Positions 1 through 6,267 of a DNA stretch of 6,513 nt are shown piece after piece. The stretch's first letter is position 1. Each line of letters starts with the position of its first letter. The notes under the pieces were generated by a model that was given only the letters and a program-made list of their open reading frames with translations, was not told the origin of the DNA and made no database searches. The translations under genes were made by a program, and so were the position numbers. Origin of the DNA: Fusobacteriales bacterium (GTDB taxonomy: Bacteria > Fusobacteriota > Fusobacteriia > Fusobacteriales > Leptotrichiaceae); contig JAITVW010000213.1 in the NCBI GenBank assembly GCA_031285605.1, positions 1 through 6,513 on the forward strand. Direction: 5' to 3'.

Positions 1-96
1 GCTGAAGAATTTGACAGAGCTATTTCTCTTGCCTTAGATTCCATTTCTTTTTGGGATATTTTTCAGTGGTTTAAACATGATGGATATAGTCTATAA
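1..96 (+). mobile_element. 3' end of an IS630-like transposase gene, cut by the window edge
   Basis: Frame 1 is open from the first base to a TAA at 94-96 and encodes 31 residues ending in SFWDIFQWFKHDGYSL. The pattern of a helix with 'ALDSIS', then an aromatic 'WFKHDGY' close to the C-terminus, resembles the tail of IS630/ISY100-type DDE transposases, which commonly end in a WF-x-H/A-C/x-GY motif. The DDE catalytic residues would lie to the left of the window, so I cannot tell whether the element is intact. The element's terminal inverted repeat should lie within a few tens of bases after the stop; the stretch ending in 'ctagcacagta' (about 124-134, ending in TA, the usual IS630 target dinucleotide) is a possible end, but no second copy is present to confirm it. 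Recognition is from a short fragment, so confidence is moderate. Confidence 0.5.
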
Positions 97-144
97 AAAG
101 TTAAAATGCTATAATATAATTACCCTAGCACAGTAAACACACAA

Positions 145-169
145 AAAGACACCTATAAAAAGTGTCTTT
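145..169 (-). terminator. Terminator-like hairpin, minus-strand T tail
   Basis: An 8-bp perfect stem (AAAGACAC at 145-152, GTGTCTTT at 162-169) encloses a 9-nt loop. Read on the minus strand, the stem is followed by more T residues (from 143-144), as expected of a Rho-independent terminator. On the plus strand the tail is 'ATCC', so it fits plus-strand termination poorly. It is about 300 bases beyond asnA and could be a back-up terminator or belong to the transposon end. Confidence 0.4.
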
Positions 170-411
170 ATCCTCAAGAATATAATCATAATCAAATCCC
201 GTTTTTCAAAAATACTATTTTGCTTATATTATAACTTGAACATATAAATCCATACGCAGAAGAAGTATATGACATTCTGAATTATACAAATACAGGTTTA
301 TCAAAAAATCTTTCCATTCATACACTTTCAAACTTTCAAAGATCATATTTTTCCCCTCTGAAAATAAAAATTTCCATTTCATATTATCACACATATGTAT
401 AAAATAAACAG
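170..411. other. Intergenic stretch with no supported gene
   Basis: AT-rich sequence between two terminator-like hairpins. A 64-codon minus-strand frame (224-418) opens with GTG inside the stem of the asnA terminator, has no ribosome binding site and shows no recognisable motif. A plus-strand frame of about 56 codons around 234-403 has no start codon. I see no RNA gene or repeat here. Confidence 0.5.
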
Positions 412-412
412 A

Positions 413-447
413 AAACACTTTCTGACAGTTTTTATCAAAAAGTGTTT
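413..447 (-). terminator. Probable asnA terminator
   Basis: A 9-bp perfect stem (AAACACTTT at 413-421, AAAGTGTTT at 439-447) begins 7 bases after the asnA stop codon. On the minus strand the stem runs into TTTTCTGTTTATTTT, a T-rich tail. The stem is weak in G+C and the loop is 17 nt long, so efficiency is uncertain, but position and strand fit. Confidence 0.6.
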
Positions 448-454
448 CTACAGC

Positions 455-1465
455 TTATAATAAATTTATTCCATTTTCTTTACATACTTTCTCTGTTTCC
501 TCACTCCAGATAGAAGCTTGAACCTCTCCCACATGAGCCTTTCTCAAAAAATACATGCATATTCTTGACTGCCCTATTCCCCCGCCGATAGTAAGAGGCA
601 GAATATCTGATTTTACCATTTGGTGATACTGCATATTCAGTCTGTCCAGCGCATTTGATATATGAAGCTGTTTTTCAAGAGATTCACTGTCCACTCTTAT
701 TCCCATTGATGAAAGCTCTACAGAACAATCCAAAAGCGGATTCCAGAATATAATATCTCCGTTCAGATTCCAGTCATCATAATCCGGAGCTCTTCCGTCA
801 TGCTTTTCACCTGACTCCAATACTCCTCCGATTTTTTTCAGAAAGATTGCGCCGTATTCTTTTGCAGCAGTATCCTCTCTCTCTTTCGGAGTAATATCAG
901 GATATTTATTTTCCAGTTCCTGTGTAGTTATAAATGTTATTTTTTCAGGAAGCCATTTTTCTCCAAGTTCGGGATATTCTCCCAAAGTAAATGCTTCTAT
1001 AGATTTAAATACATCGAACAGCTTTTTCACAATTCCTTCAAGAAAATCCTCTGTTCTGTCTTCCTTTTTAATAACTCTTTCCCAGTCCCACTGATCCACA
1101 TAGATAGAATGCAGATTGGATGTTTCTTCTTCACGTCTGATTGCATTCATATCTGTATAAAGACCTTCTCCGTTTTGAAACCCGTATCTGTATAAAGCCA
1201 TTCTTTTCCATTTTGCAAGAGAATGTACTATTTCCACATTAAGATCAGTAATATTCGGTGCCGTAAAGCTCACCGGATGCTCCTGACCGTTCAGATCATC
1301 GTTTAACCCTGTATTCCTTATTACGAATAATGGAGCTGATACTCTTGTTATATTCATTTTCTCACTGAGCTCTTCCTCAAATCTGTCCTTCAGTCTTTTT
1401 ATTGCCACTTCGGTTTCCCTTATATCTAAAGACGTTTTATAATTTTTTGGTACTATGACTTTCAT
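455..1465 (-). CDS. asnA: Aspartate--ammonia ligase (asparagine synthetase A)
   Basis: This gene makes asparagine from aspartate, ammonia and ATP in the cytoplasm, releasing AMP and pyrophosphate; AsnA is a class II aminoacyl-tRNA-synthetase fold enzyme. The 336 residues match the usual length of about 330. Family signatures appear in order: SAPLFV (43-48), GLNDDLNG (53-60), LAKWKRMAL (83-91), GLYTDMNAIRR (101-111), HSIYVDQWDWE (119-129), HDGRAPDYDDW (222-232), LSSMGIRVD (251-259) and the LPLTIGGGIGQSR segment (289-301) near the C-terminus. No catalytic block is missing. The ATG is preceded 9 bases upstream by AGGAGG (1475-1480), which fixes the start. The gene lies 29 bases downstream of a decayed membrane-protein gene and in the same direction as the peroxidase gene before it, so its original promoter or operon partner may have been altered. 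No T-box leader or clear promoter is visible upstream. It is followed by its own hairpin terminator. Very confident of the function. Confidence 0.97.
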   Translation of the reverse strand: MKVIVPKNYKTSLDIRETEVAIKRLKDRFEEELSEKMNITRVSAPLFVIRNTGLNDDLNGQEHPVSFTAPNITDLNVEIVHSLAKWKRMALYRYGFQNGEGLYTDMNAIRREEETSNLHSIYVDQWDWERVIKKEDRTEDFLEGIVKKLFDVFKSIEAFTLGEYPELGEKWLPEKITFITTQELENKYPDITPKEREDTAAKEYGAIFLKKIGGVLESGEKHDGRAPDYDDWNLNGDIIFWNPLLDCSVELSSMGIRVDSESLEKQLHISNALDRLNMQYHQMVKSDILPLTIGGGIGQSRICMYFLRKAHVGEVQASIWSEETEKVCKENGINLL

Positions 1466-1494
1466 TGATTTTTATCCTCCTGATTTAATTTATT

Positions 1495-1830
1495 TTATTT
1501 TTTAAAGAAACCTTTCATTCCGCCGGTGAAGCAAAATACTGCCGAAACAGCGGCAGCCGTTATCAGTCCTGTCCAAAAGGAAACCATTGTAAATAAAAGT
1601 ATCTTTAATGTGCCATACAGTCTGAACCTTATTCCCGAGGATAAAATTCCGGACTGTTTCCGAATGCAAAGGCTGTAAACGAAACAGAAATTATTTTTTT
1701 GAATGAAAGCTTCTCACCTTCATTACATAAAACCGGTAAAATAATTCAGTCCTGCTGTAAGAAGTCCCAAAATTATAACTGATATGCCGTATTCATTTAC
1801 TGCTTCTTTTACACAGATCGGATTTTTTAT
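1495..1830 (-). pseudogene. Decayed fragment of an MprF/UPF0104-type membrane protein (flippase-like domain)
   Basis: No frame is open throughout, but three frames in succession read as one protein. Segment one (about 1830 to 1726) gives YGISVIILGLLTAGLNYFTG and then stops at TAA 1723-1725. Segment two (1721 to 1653) gives GEKLSFKKIISVSFTAFAFG-NS. Segment three (1650 to 1498) gives GILSSGIRFRLYGTLKI followed by a hydrophobic stretch and ends FFKK with TAA at 1495-1497. The series of a membrane helix, 'GxKLxFKK', 'FxAxAFxNS' and 'SSGIRFRLY' resembles the MprF N-terminal/UPF0104 family, which often has an S(I/V)RYRLY motif. Between segments two and three exactly one base is missing (AGT, CC, GGA). 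Near 1722-1728 several residues seem lost as well as the frame. The N-terminal portion and most membrane segments are absent. I infer a remnant of a lipid-modifying or flippase membrane gene, not a working product. Family assignment is from motif memory. Confidence 0.6.
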
Positions 1831-1835
1831 TCAAA

Positions 1836-2282
1836 TTATAATTTTTTCAATTCCCCTGTTACTTCCTCCACATGATTCTTTACTCTTACATTTCTCCACT
1901 CTTTTACTATATTTTGATCTTTATCTATAAGAAAAGTACTTCTTACTATTCCCATATATTCTTTTCCGTAATTCTTTTTCAGCTGCCATACTCCATACAT
2001 TTCACATACCTTATGATCAGGATCACTTAACAGCAGAAACGGAAGAGTATTTTTTTCTATGAATTTCTCATGACTGCTTATAGAATCCAGACTTATTCCC
2101 AGTATCTCGGCATTCCCTTCTTTTATCACACTGGAATTATCACGAAAATCACAGGCTTCTGTAGTACATCCCAGTGTCGAGTCCTTGGGATAAAAATATA
2201 AAATTACTGTCTTCCCTTTATAGTCACTCAGACTTACATCCTTACCATTACTTGCCTGAAGCGTAAAATCTTTTGCTTTCAT
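1836..2282 (-). CDS. bcp: Thiol peroxidase of the Bcp/PrxQ peroxiredoxin family
   Basis: Reduces hydrogen peroxide and organic hydroperoxides with electrons from thioredoxin; cytosolic. The 148 residues are a typical Bcp length. The thioredoxin-fold start (DFTLQASNGKDVSLSDYKGK, 5-24) leads to YFYPKDSTLGCTTEACDF. This contains the peroxidatic cysteine C39 in a PxxxTxxC motif (P32, T36, C39) and a resolving cysteine C44 five residues later, the atypical 2-Cys arrangement of E. coli Bcp. Later signatures are YGVW (96-99) and GIVRSTFLID with the conserved arginine R114. The residue before G38 is leucine, whereas most members have proline there (TPGC); the catalytic residues themselves are intact. 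AGGAGG at 2288-2293, 5 bases before the ATG, supports the start. A perfect 30-base palindrome lies 35 bases upstream and may be a regulatory site. The stop is followed almost at once by the mprF-like remnant. Confidence 0.94.
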   Translation of the reverse strand: MKAKDFTLQASNGKDVSLSDYKGKTVILYFYPKDSTLGCTTEACDFRDNSSVIKEGNAEILGISLDSISSHEKFIEKNTLPFLLLSDPDHKVCEMYGVWQLKKNYGKEYMGIVRSTFLIDKDQNIVKEWRNVRVKNHVEEVTGELKKL

Positions 2283-2317
2283 ATAAGCCTCCTGTTTTGT
2301 TATCTTTATTTATTTTT

Positions 2318-2347
2318 GTATTTTATTTGAATATTCAAATAAAATAC
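2318..2347. repeat. Perfect 30-base palindrome upstream of the peroxidase gene; possible operator
   Basis: GTATTTTATTTGAAT is followed immediately by its exact reverse complement, with the centre between 2332 and 2333 and no spacer. It sits between the stop of the HIRAN-like gene (2378) and the peroxidase start (2282). Neither strand has a T-run after it: the minus strand continues AAAAATAAATAAAG and the plus strand GGCTGTTTC. It is therefore a poor Rho-independent terminator. A dyad operator for a peroxide- or thiol-responsive repressor is attractive given the downstream gene, but this is inference. It does not match the PerR consensus TTATAATNATTATAA. Confidence 0.6.
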
Positions 2348-2377
2348 GGCTGTTTCTCCATTCATCATTAAACACCG

Positions 2378-3019
2378 CTAGTCATACATATAAATTTTTA
2401 ATGCTGTTGCTTCATCTGTAGGTATCGCAAGAGCATAAAGCTTCTTTCCCGAATCTATAAGTCTCGCAAGAACTTCGCTGTGTTCTTTAGGCACATAGCC
2501 TACCTTTTCTTTTCTGTCATTATATGCCGCTACCATGTTTATATATGTTCCGGAAAATTCCCTGAACAGATCAAGTGTAGTCATATTTTTTATTTTCCAG
2601 TTAAAATTTCTTATATATTTTGTTCCTCCCAGATATGTATCCAGAAGGAATACCCTCTTTGTACTTTTCATATACTTATCCATAAGCAGCTTTGAATATT
2701 CAAATATCATATTCTTCCCTACTTCTATAGTTTCTTTTCTTCCGTTTCTCTGTAATAAAAGAAGGCTATTCCCGAACCTAAATTCAGTAACAGTATAGTT
2801 CCCCTGTTTTTTTAATAACTCAAAATGTTCCATCAGCTCTTCAAACATCATTACTTCTTTTTGCAAAATCTGAAAACAGCCTCTTTGTATTTCTATAGAT
2901 TCATTTTCTATAAATGAATAATAAAACCTGCCATCAGAAAAAATTTCTATCTCATAACTTCCTCCATAAAATAACCCTTCAAATTCCAGCTTTATTCCCT
3001 CAAATCTGTTAGACATCAT
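2378..3019 (-). CDS. Uncharacterised two-part protein with a C-terminal HIRAN-like domain
   Basis: A 213-residue soluble protein with no signal peptide or membrane segment. The N-terminal half (about 1-115) reads as a beta-rich module: GGSYEIEIFSDGRFYY (19-34) followed by a helical stretch (54-72) and further strands. I do not recognise it as a named family. The C-terminal part (about 123-212) looks like a HIRAN domain: VFLLDTYLGGTKYI, then LDLFREFSGTYINMVAAYN and the most telling block KVGYVPKEHSEVLARLIDSG (172-191). HIRAN domains occur in eukaryotic HLTF-type helicases, where they bind 3' ends of DNA, and as stand-alone or fused domains in bacteria, mostly of unknown role. The canonical 'REPxNxxD' part is degenerate here (REFSGTYIN), so DNA binding cannot be assumed. 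AGGAGG at 3027-3032, 7 bases before the first ATG of a double ATG, supports this start. It lies between a HAD phosphatase and the peroxidase on the same strand. Confidence 0.85.
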   Translation of the reverse strand: MMSNRFEGIKLEFEGLFYGGSYEIEIFSDGRFYYSFIENESIEIQRGCFQILQKEVMMFEELMEHFELLKKQGNYTVTEFRFGNSLLLLQRNGRKETIEVGKNMIFEYSKLLMDKYMKSTKRVFLLDTYLGGTKYIRNFNWKIKNMTTLDLFREFSGTYINMVAAYNDRKEKVGYVPKEHSEVLARLIDSGKKLYALAIPTDEATALKIYMYD

Positions 3020-3033
3020 ATTTTCTCCTCCTA

Positions 3034-3047
3034 AATACTTTAGTATT
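3034..3047. repeat. Short dyad overlapping the leader of the HIRAN-like gene
   Basis: AATACT and AGTATT are separated by TT, directly upstream of the AGGAGG of the HIRAN-like gene. It could be a small operator or a chance palindrome in AT-rich DNA; I see no convincing promoter boxes around it. Confidence 0.25.
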
Positions 3048-3075
3048 CATGAAACAGTGTTTTCAAAAAAAATTT

Positions 3076-3094
3076 CAAAACAGAGACTGTTTTG
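3076..3094. terminator. Bidirectional terminator-like hairpin after the HAD phosphatase gene
   Basis: CAAAACAG, an AGA loop and CTGTTTTG form an 8-bp perfect stem. On the plus strand TTTTTTT follows directly. On the minus strand, the strand of the genes here, GAAATTTTTTTT follows. It lies about 60 bases beyond the stop of the HAD gene and about 57 bases before the start of the HIRAN-like gene. It therefore probably separates these two transcription units, though the minus-strand T-run begins a few bases late. Confidence 0.5.
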
Positions 3095-3153
3095 TTTTTT
3101 TATTACATACTTAATAATAGCATTGGATTTTCCCGAAATGCAACAGGATTTAT

Positions 3154-3882
3154 TTACAGTACCTTAACATGAGAATCCAGACTATAGATGACATCCTTTC
3201 TTTCCACTATTATCTGTATTCTTTCAGACAATTCCTTATCTTTTTTTATTTTTTTTACCAGTCTCATAGCAGGATTTATTGCTACAGGAAACTTCACATT
3301 CTTAAACATTGTAAGATCGCCTGTGGTATCCCCGTAAGCATAAGACTTGGAAAAATCTATGCTGTATTTGTCGCAGAAATAATTAATAGCTTTCTTTTTG
3401 CTTCCGGCATCCCACATGGGTTCCACTTCTCCGGTGAATATATTATTTTTATCCACAAGATACTTTGAAGCCATAAAATCATCCACTTCATATTTCAGTG
3501 CCATTTTTTCCACAAGAAAATCCGGACTCCCGGAAATTATAATTATTTTATGTCCTTTTTCCTTATGCTCCGTTAGTTTCTGTCTTGTGTATCTGTATAC
3601 TCTTTCCCATTTCAAATCAATTACTCTTTTCGCCAGAAATTCCACATCATTTTTATTCAGATTTTTTAATGCATCTACGTAAGTTTCTACCAATTCCATC
3701 AAATAGTCGTCATAGTTTCCGTTTCTCTTTTCCCAATGCTCAAATTTCTGCTTTACTCGGCCTGTCCATGAAGACATATTAACAAATTCATATTTTACGA
3801 GCATCTTAAAATGTTCTATTAAAAGTGAATCTCTGTAAATTGTACCATCTATATCAAAAAATGCACCTGTATTTTTTTTCAT
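3154..3882 (-). CDS. HAD-superfamily hydrolase, subfamily IB (phosphoserine-phosphatase-like)
   Basis: A 242-residue cytosolic phosphatase; the substrate cannot be told from sequence. All HAD motifs are present. Motif I is FFDIDGTIY (8-16) with nucleophile D10 and acid/base D12. Motif II is IIIISGSP (113-120) with S117. The motif III lysine is in GSKKKA (160-165), and motif IV is YGDTTGDLTMF (183-193) with D185 and D189 for magnesium. The helical insertion between motifs I and II (about 18-95) is the cap of class IB enzymes such as SerB and related lipid- or nucleotide-phosphate phosphatases. The start is the ATG at 3880-3882, with AGGAGG (3891-3896) 8 bases before it. The open frame continues 20 codons further upstream to 3942, but that stretch runs through the ribosome binding site and promoter and looks non-coding. 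It is divergent from the TetR regulator 358 bases away and followed by a hairpin terminator. Confidence 0.92.
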   Translation of the reverse strand: MKKNTGAFFDIDGTIYRDSLLIEHFKMLVKYEFVNMSSWTGRVKQKFEHWEKRNGNYDDYLMELVETYVDALKNLNKNDVEFLAKRVIDLKWERVYRYTRQKLTEHKEKGHKIIIISGSPDFLVEKMALKYEVDDFMASKYLVDKNNIFTGEVEPMWDAGSKKKAINYFCDKYSIDFSKSYAYGDTTGDLTMFKNVKFPVAINPAMRLVKKIKKDKELSERIQIIVERKDVIYSLDSHVKVL

Positions 3883-3900
3883 AATATTCACCTCCTTTAT

Positions 3901-3929
3901 ATAGTATCTTAAAATGACTATTTTTTCAA
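3901..3929 (-). promoter_or_regulatory. Candidate sigma-70 promoter of the HAD phosphatase gene
   Basis: On the minus strand, TTGAAA (3924-3929) and TACTAT (3901-3906) are spaced by 17 bases. Transcription would begin near 3895-3896, at the very edge of the AGGAGG, giving a leader of under 20 bases. That is unusually short, so a start a little upstream or a different promoter is possible. Confidence 0.45.
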
Positions 3930-4176
3930 GAAAATATACCATATTTTGAATTTAAATTAATATATAATAAAATATTACATACTTATAAATTATTTACAGA
4001 AAATTTATAATTAAATTATAAGGAATCATTATATTTAAAACATCTATTTTATCCGGACTGCTGACTTTGATGTTTAAACAGTACAAATATCTGTATTGAT
4101 TTTTATATACATTATTAAAACAAATTACAGCTGTTATACTAAATTCCAAAAAAAATCAAATTTCTCAATATTCTAT
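3930..4176. other. AT-rich divergent intergenic region with two inverted repeats
   Basis: No coding sequence is supported between the HAD and TetR promoters. Two dyads stand out. TTATAATT-A-AATTATAA (4005-4021) is a perfect 8+1+8 inverted repeat. AAACATC (4038-4044) pairs with GATGTTT (4069-4075) around a 24-base interior that contains ATCCGGACTGCTGAC, less AT-rich than its surroundings. The first could be an operator for the neighbouring TetR-type regulator or another repressor. The second could be an RNA hairpin or part of an unrecognised small transcript. Neither has independent support. Confidence 0.35.
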
Positions 4177-4205
4177 TTGACAAGAAACAAATATAGTTAT
4201 AAAAT
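4177..4205 (+). promoter_or_regulatory. Strong sigma-70 promoter of the TetR-type regulator gene
   Basis: TTGACA (4177-4182, a perfect -35 box) and TAAAAT (4200-4205) are separated by exactly 17 bases. Transcription would start near 4212, about 29 bases before the ATG at 4241. This is the clearest promoter in the window. The AT-rich segment between and after the boxes could hold the autoregulatory operator, but no clean dyad overlaps them. Confidence 0.7.
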
Positions 4206-4240
4206 TATATATAAAGTAAAAAAATTCTAGGCAGGCTATT

Positions 4241-4825
4241 ATGAAAAAGACTGATATAAAAAAAAGAAAAGTTATTGAAGAAAGTGCGAAGCTTTTTTAT
4301 TTTAACGGATATGTAAATACCGGACTGAAAGAAATTCTGGAAGTTTGTAATATTCCAAAGGGTTCCTTTTATTATTATTTTAAAAATAAGGATGATCTGC
4401 TTATTCATGTTATAGATTATCATACTCACAATATAATACGTTTTTTTGACAGAACTGTAAATGACCTTTCTATTCCTAAATTTAAGGTATTTTTTCATAA
4501 TTTTTTCTCAAATGTAGAACTAAACAGCTATCATGGAGGAAGTCCTCTCGGTAATATTGCCAATGAGCTTTCCGATGTAAATGAGGATATAAGACAGCAC
4601 CTGCTCTTATCCTACAGAAAAATAGAAATGAAATTCTCTTTCTTTTTATCCATGATGAAAAATATAAATCCCAACTATAAGACACTTCAGGCAGAGGAAA
4701 TTGCAAGAGTGCTTCTTTCCCAGATGGAAGGAACAATGCTCAAAATAAAACTAGAGAAAAAAGAAAATGCTATTACTGATTTTTTCTTTATATTTGATAA
4801 ACTTCTAAAAGCTAATGCAGGATAA
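4241..4825 (+). CDS. TetR/AcrR-family transcriptional regulator
   Basis: A 194-residue one-component repressor, the usual TetR length. The N-terminal DNA-binding domain runs from about 9 to 55. Helix-turn-helix residues 29-48 (LKEILEVCNIPKGSFYYYFK) carry the typical IPKGSFYYYFKNKDDLL signature. The C-terminal ligand/dimer domain contains GGSPLGNIANELSDVNEDIR (99-118). This resembles the 'GCPLGNLAxEL' block of TetR groups of the AcuR/YxaF/LmrA type, which often control oxidoreductases or efflux pumps; here the usual cysteine is serine (S101). The ligand and targets are unknown. The ribosome binding site is weak (AGGCAGG at 4229-4235), unlike the AGGAGG of its neighbours, so low expression is plausible. 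It is the only certain plus-strand gene. It is divergent from the HAD gene and converges on a pseudogene, so no intact adjacent target is evident apart from autoregulation or the HAD gene. Confidence 0.93.
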   Translation: MKKTDIKKRKVIEESAKLFYFNGYVNTGLKEILEVCNIPKGSFYYYFKNKDDLLIHVIDYHTHNIIRFFDRTVNDLSIPKFKVFFHNFFSNVELNSYHGGSPLGNIANELSDVNEDIRQHLLLSYRKIEMKFSFFLSMMKNINPNYKTLQAEEIARVLLSQMEGTMLKIKLEKKENAITDFFFIFDKLLKANAG

Positions 4826-4846
4826 ATCTAAATTATTTATAAAATT

Positions 4847-4884
4847 AAAAAAGATGTTCACCTCACTGTAAAAACATCTTTTTT
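4847..4884. terminator. Bidirectional Rho-independent terminator
   Basis: AAAAAAGATGTT (4847-4858) pairs perfectly with AACATCTTTTTT (4873-4884) around a 14-base loop, with a T-run on each strand. It begins 21 bases after the TetR-type gene stop (plus strand). It also lies 4 bases beyond the end of the KdpD/Usp-like remnant (minus strand), so it serves both, and by read-through the mnmA transcript as well. Confidence 0.8.
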
Positions 4885-4888
4885 TATA

Positions 4889-5130
4889 TTAAGACTTTTG
4901 CCATGGAATAACTCTTACTGCTGTATATTTGGAGTGTTCTATGATTTTATTAATAGCAGAACCTCTGAAAAGTCTGGTCATTGTACCTCATCTGCTGTGT
5001 CCGAGAATTATCTGTGTTATCCCTTTTTCCTTCAAATGACCAGTTACTTTTTTTCCCCGGTCTGTTTCTCTCTCATTTCCCTTTTGTATATCTCCATTGC
5101 TTCTTCAGGTGCAATTCTTCTCTTTGACAT
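4889..5130 (-). pseudogene. Remnant of a KdpD/universal-stress-protein-like gene with internal deletion
   Basis: Two pieces in different frames remain. The first (ATG 5128-5130 to TAA 5044-5046) encodes 28 residues with RIAPEEAMEIYKREMREK, resembling the charged N-terminus that precedes the P-loop domain in KdpD proteins. The second (5047 to TAA 4889-4891) reads VTGHLKEKGITQIILGHSR, then an in-frame TGA (4988-4990), then GTMTRLFRGSAINKIIEHSK and YTAVRVIPWQKS. The 'IILGHSR(R)...LFRGSxxNKIIEHS' block is the nucleotide-binding end of a Usp domain as found in KdpD. The P-loop region and most of the Usp domain are missing between the pieces, at an A-rich junction near 5047-5053. The TGA is one substitution from CGA (R) or TGG (W), both plausible there. 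I conclude a deleted, inactivated potassium-sensing or stress gene. The N-terminal assignment is less sure than the Usp part. Confidence 0.65.
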
Positions 5131-5134
5131 AGTA

Positions 5135-5164
5135 ATTATACAGTACCCTATAAAAGCCTGTAAA
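5135..5164 (-). promoter_or_regulatory. Possible leftover promoter of the KdpD/Usp-like remnant
   Basis: TTTACA (5159-5164) and TATAAT (5135-5140) are spaced by 18 bases on the minus strand, between mnmA and the remnant. Transcription would start at or inside the remnant's ATG, so either the true start was elsewhere or the match is accidental. Confidence 0.3.
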
Positions 5165-5171
5165 ATATTAA

Positions 5172-6262
<1,091 letters not shown>

Positions 6263-6267
6263 AAACT

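Noticed and set aside
224..418. Minus-strand 64-codon frame downstream of asnA
   Set aside because: It begins with GTG inside the terminator stem, has no ribosome binding site, and its composition looks like translated AT-rich spacer.
1481..1830. T-box or other riboswitch leader for asnA
   Set aside because: No T-box sequence, specifier loop or antiterminator is visible; the region is explained by the decayed membrane-protein gene, whose frame ends 15 bases before the asnA ribosome binding site.
2480..2798. Plus-strand frames opposite the HIRAN-like gene, with similar ones opposite the HAD, TetR-type and mnmA genes
   Set aside because: They are antisense shadows of well-supported genes, rich in Phe, Ile, Ser and Cys as expected of reversed AT-rich coding DNA, and lack ribosome binding sites.
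3883..3942. Twenty-codon N-terminal extension of the HAD phosphatase
   Set aside because: It runs through the AGGAGG and the candidate promoter; the ATG at 3880-3882 has a well-spaced ribosome binding site and places motif I at the expected distance from the N-terminus.
4005..4021. PerR box
   Set aside because: The arms resemble TTATAAT/ATTATAA, but the spacing between them is three bases, not one, and the adjacent genes are not peroxide-defence genes.
4988..4990. Recoding of the in-frame TGA (selenocysteine or tryptophan) in the Usp-like remnant
   Set aside because: The position normally holds a basic or neutral residue rather than cysteine, no SECIS-like hairpin is evident, and the rest of the gene is deleted and frameshifted, so a plain nonsense mutation is simpler.
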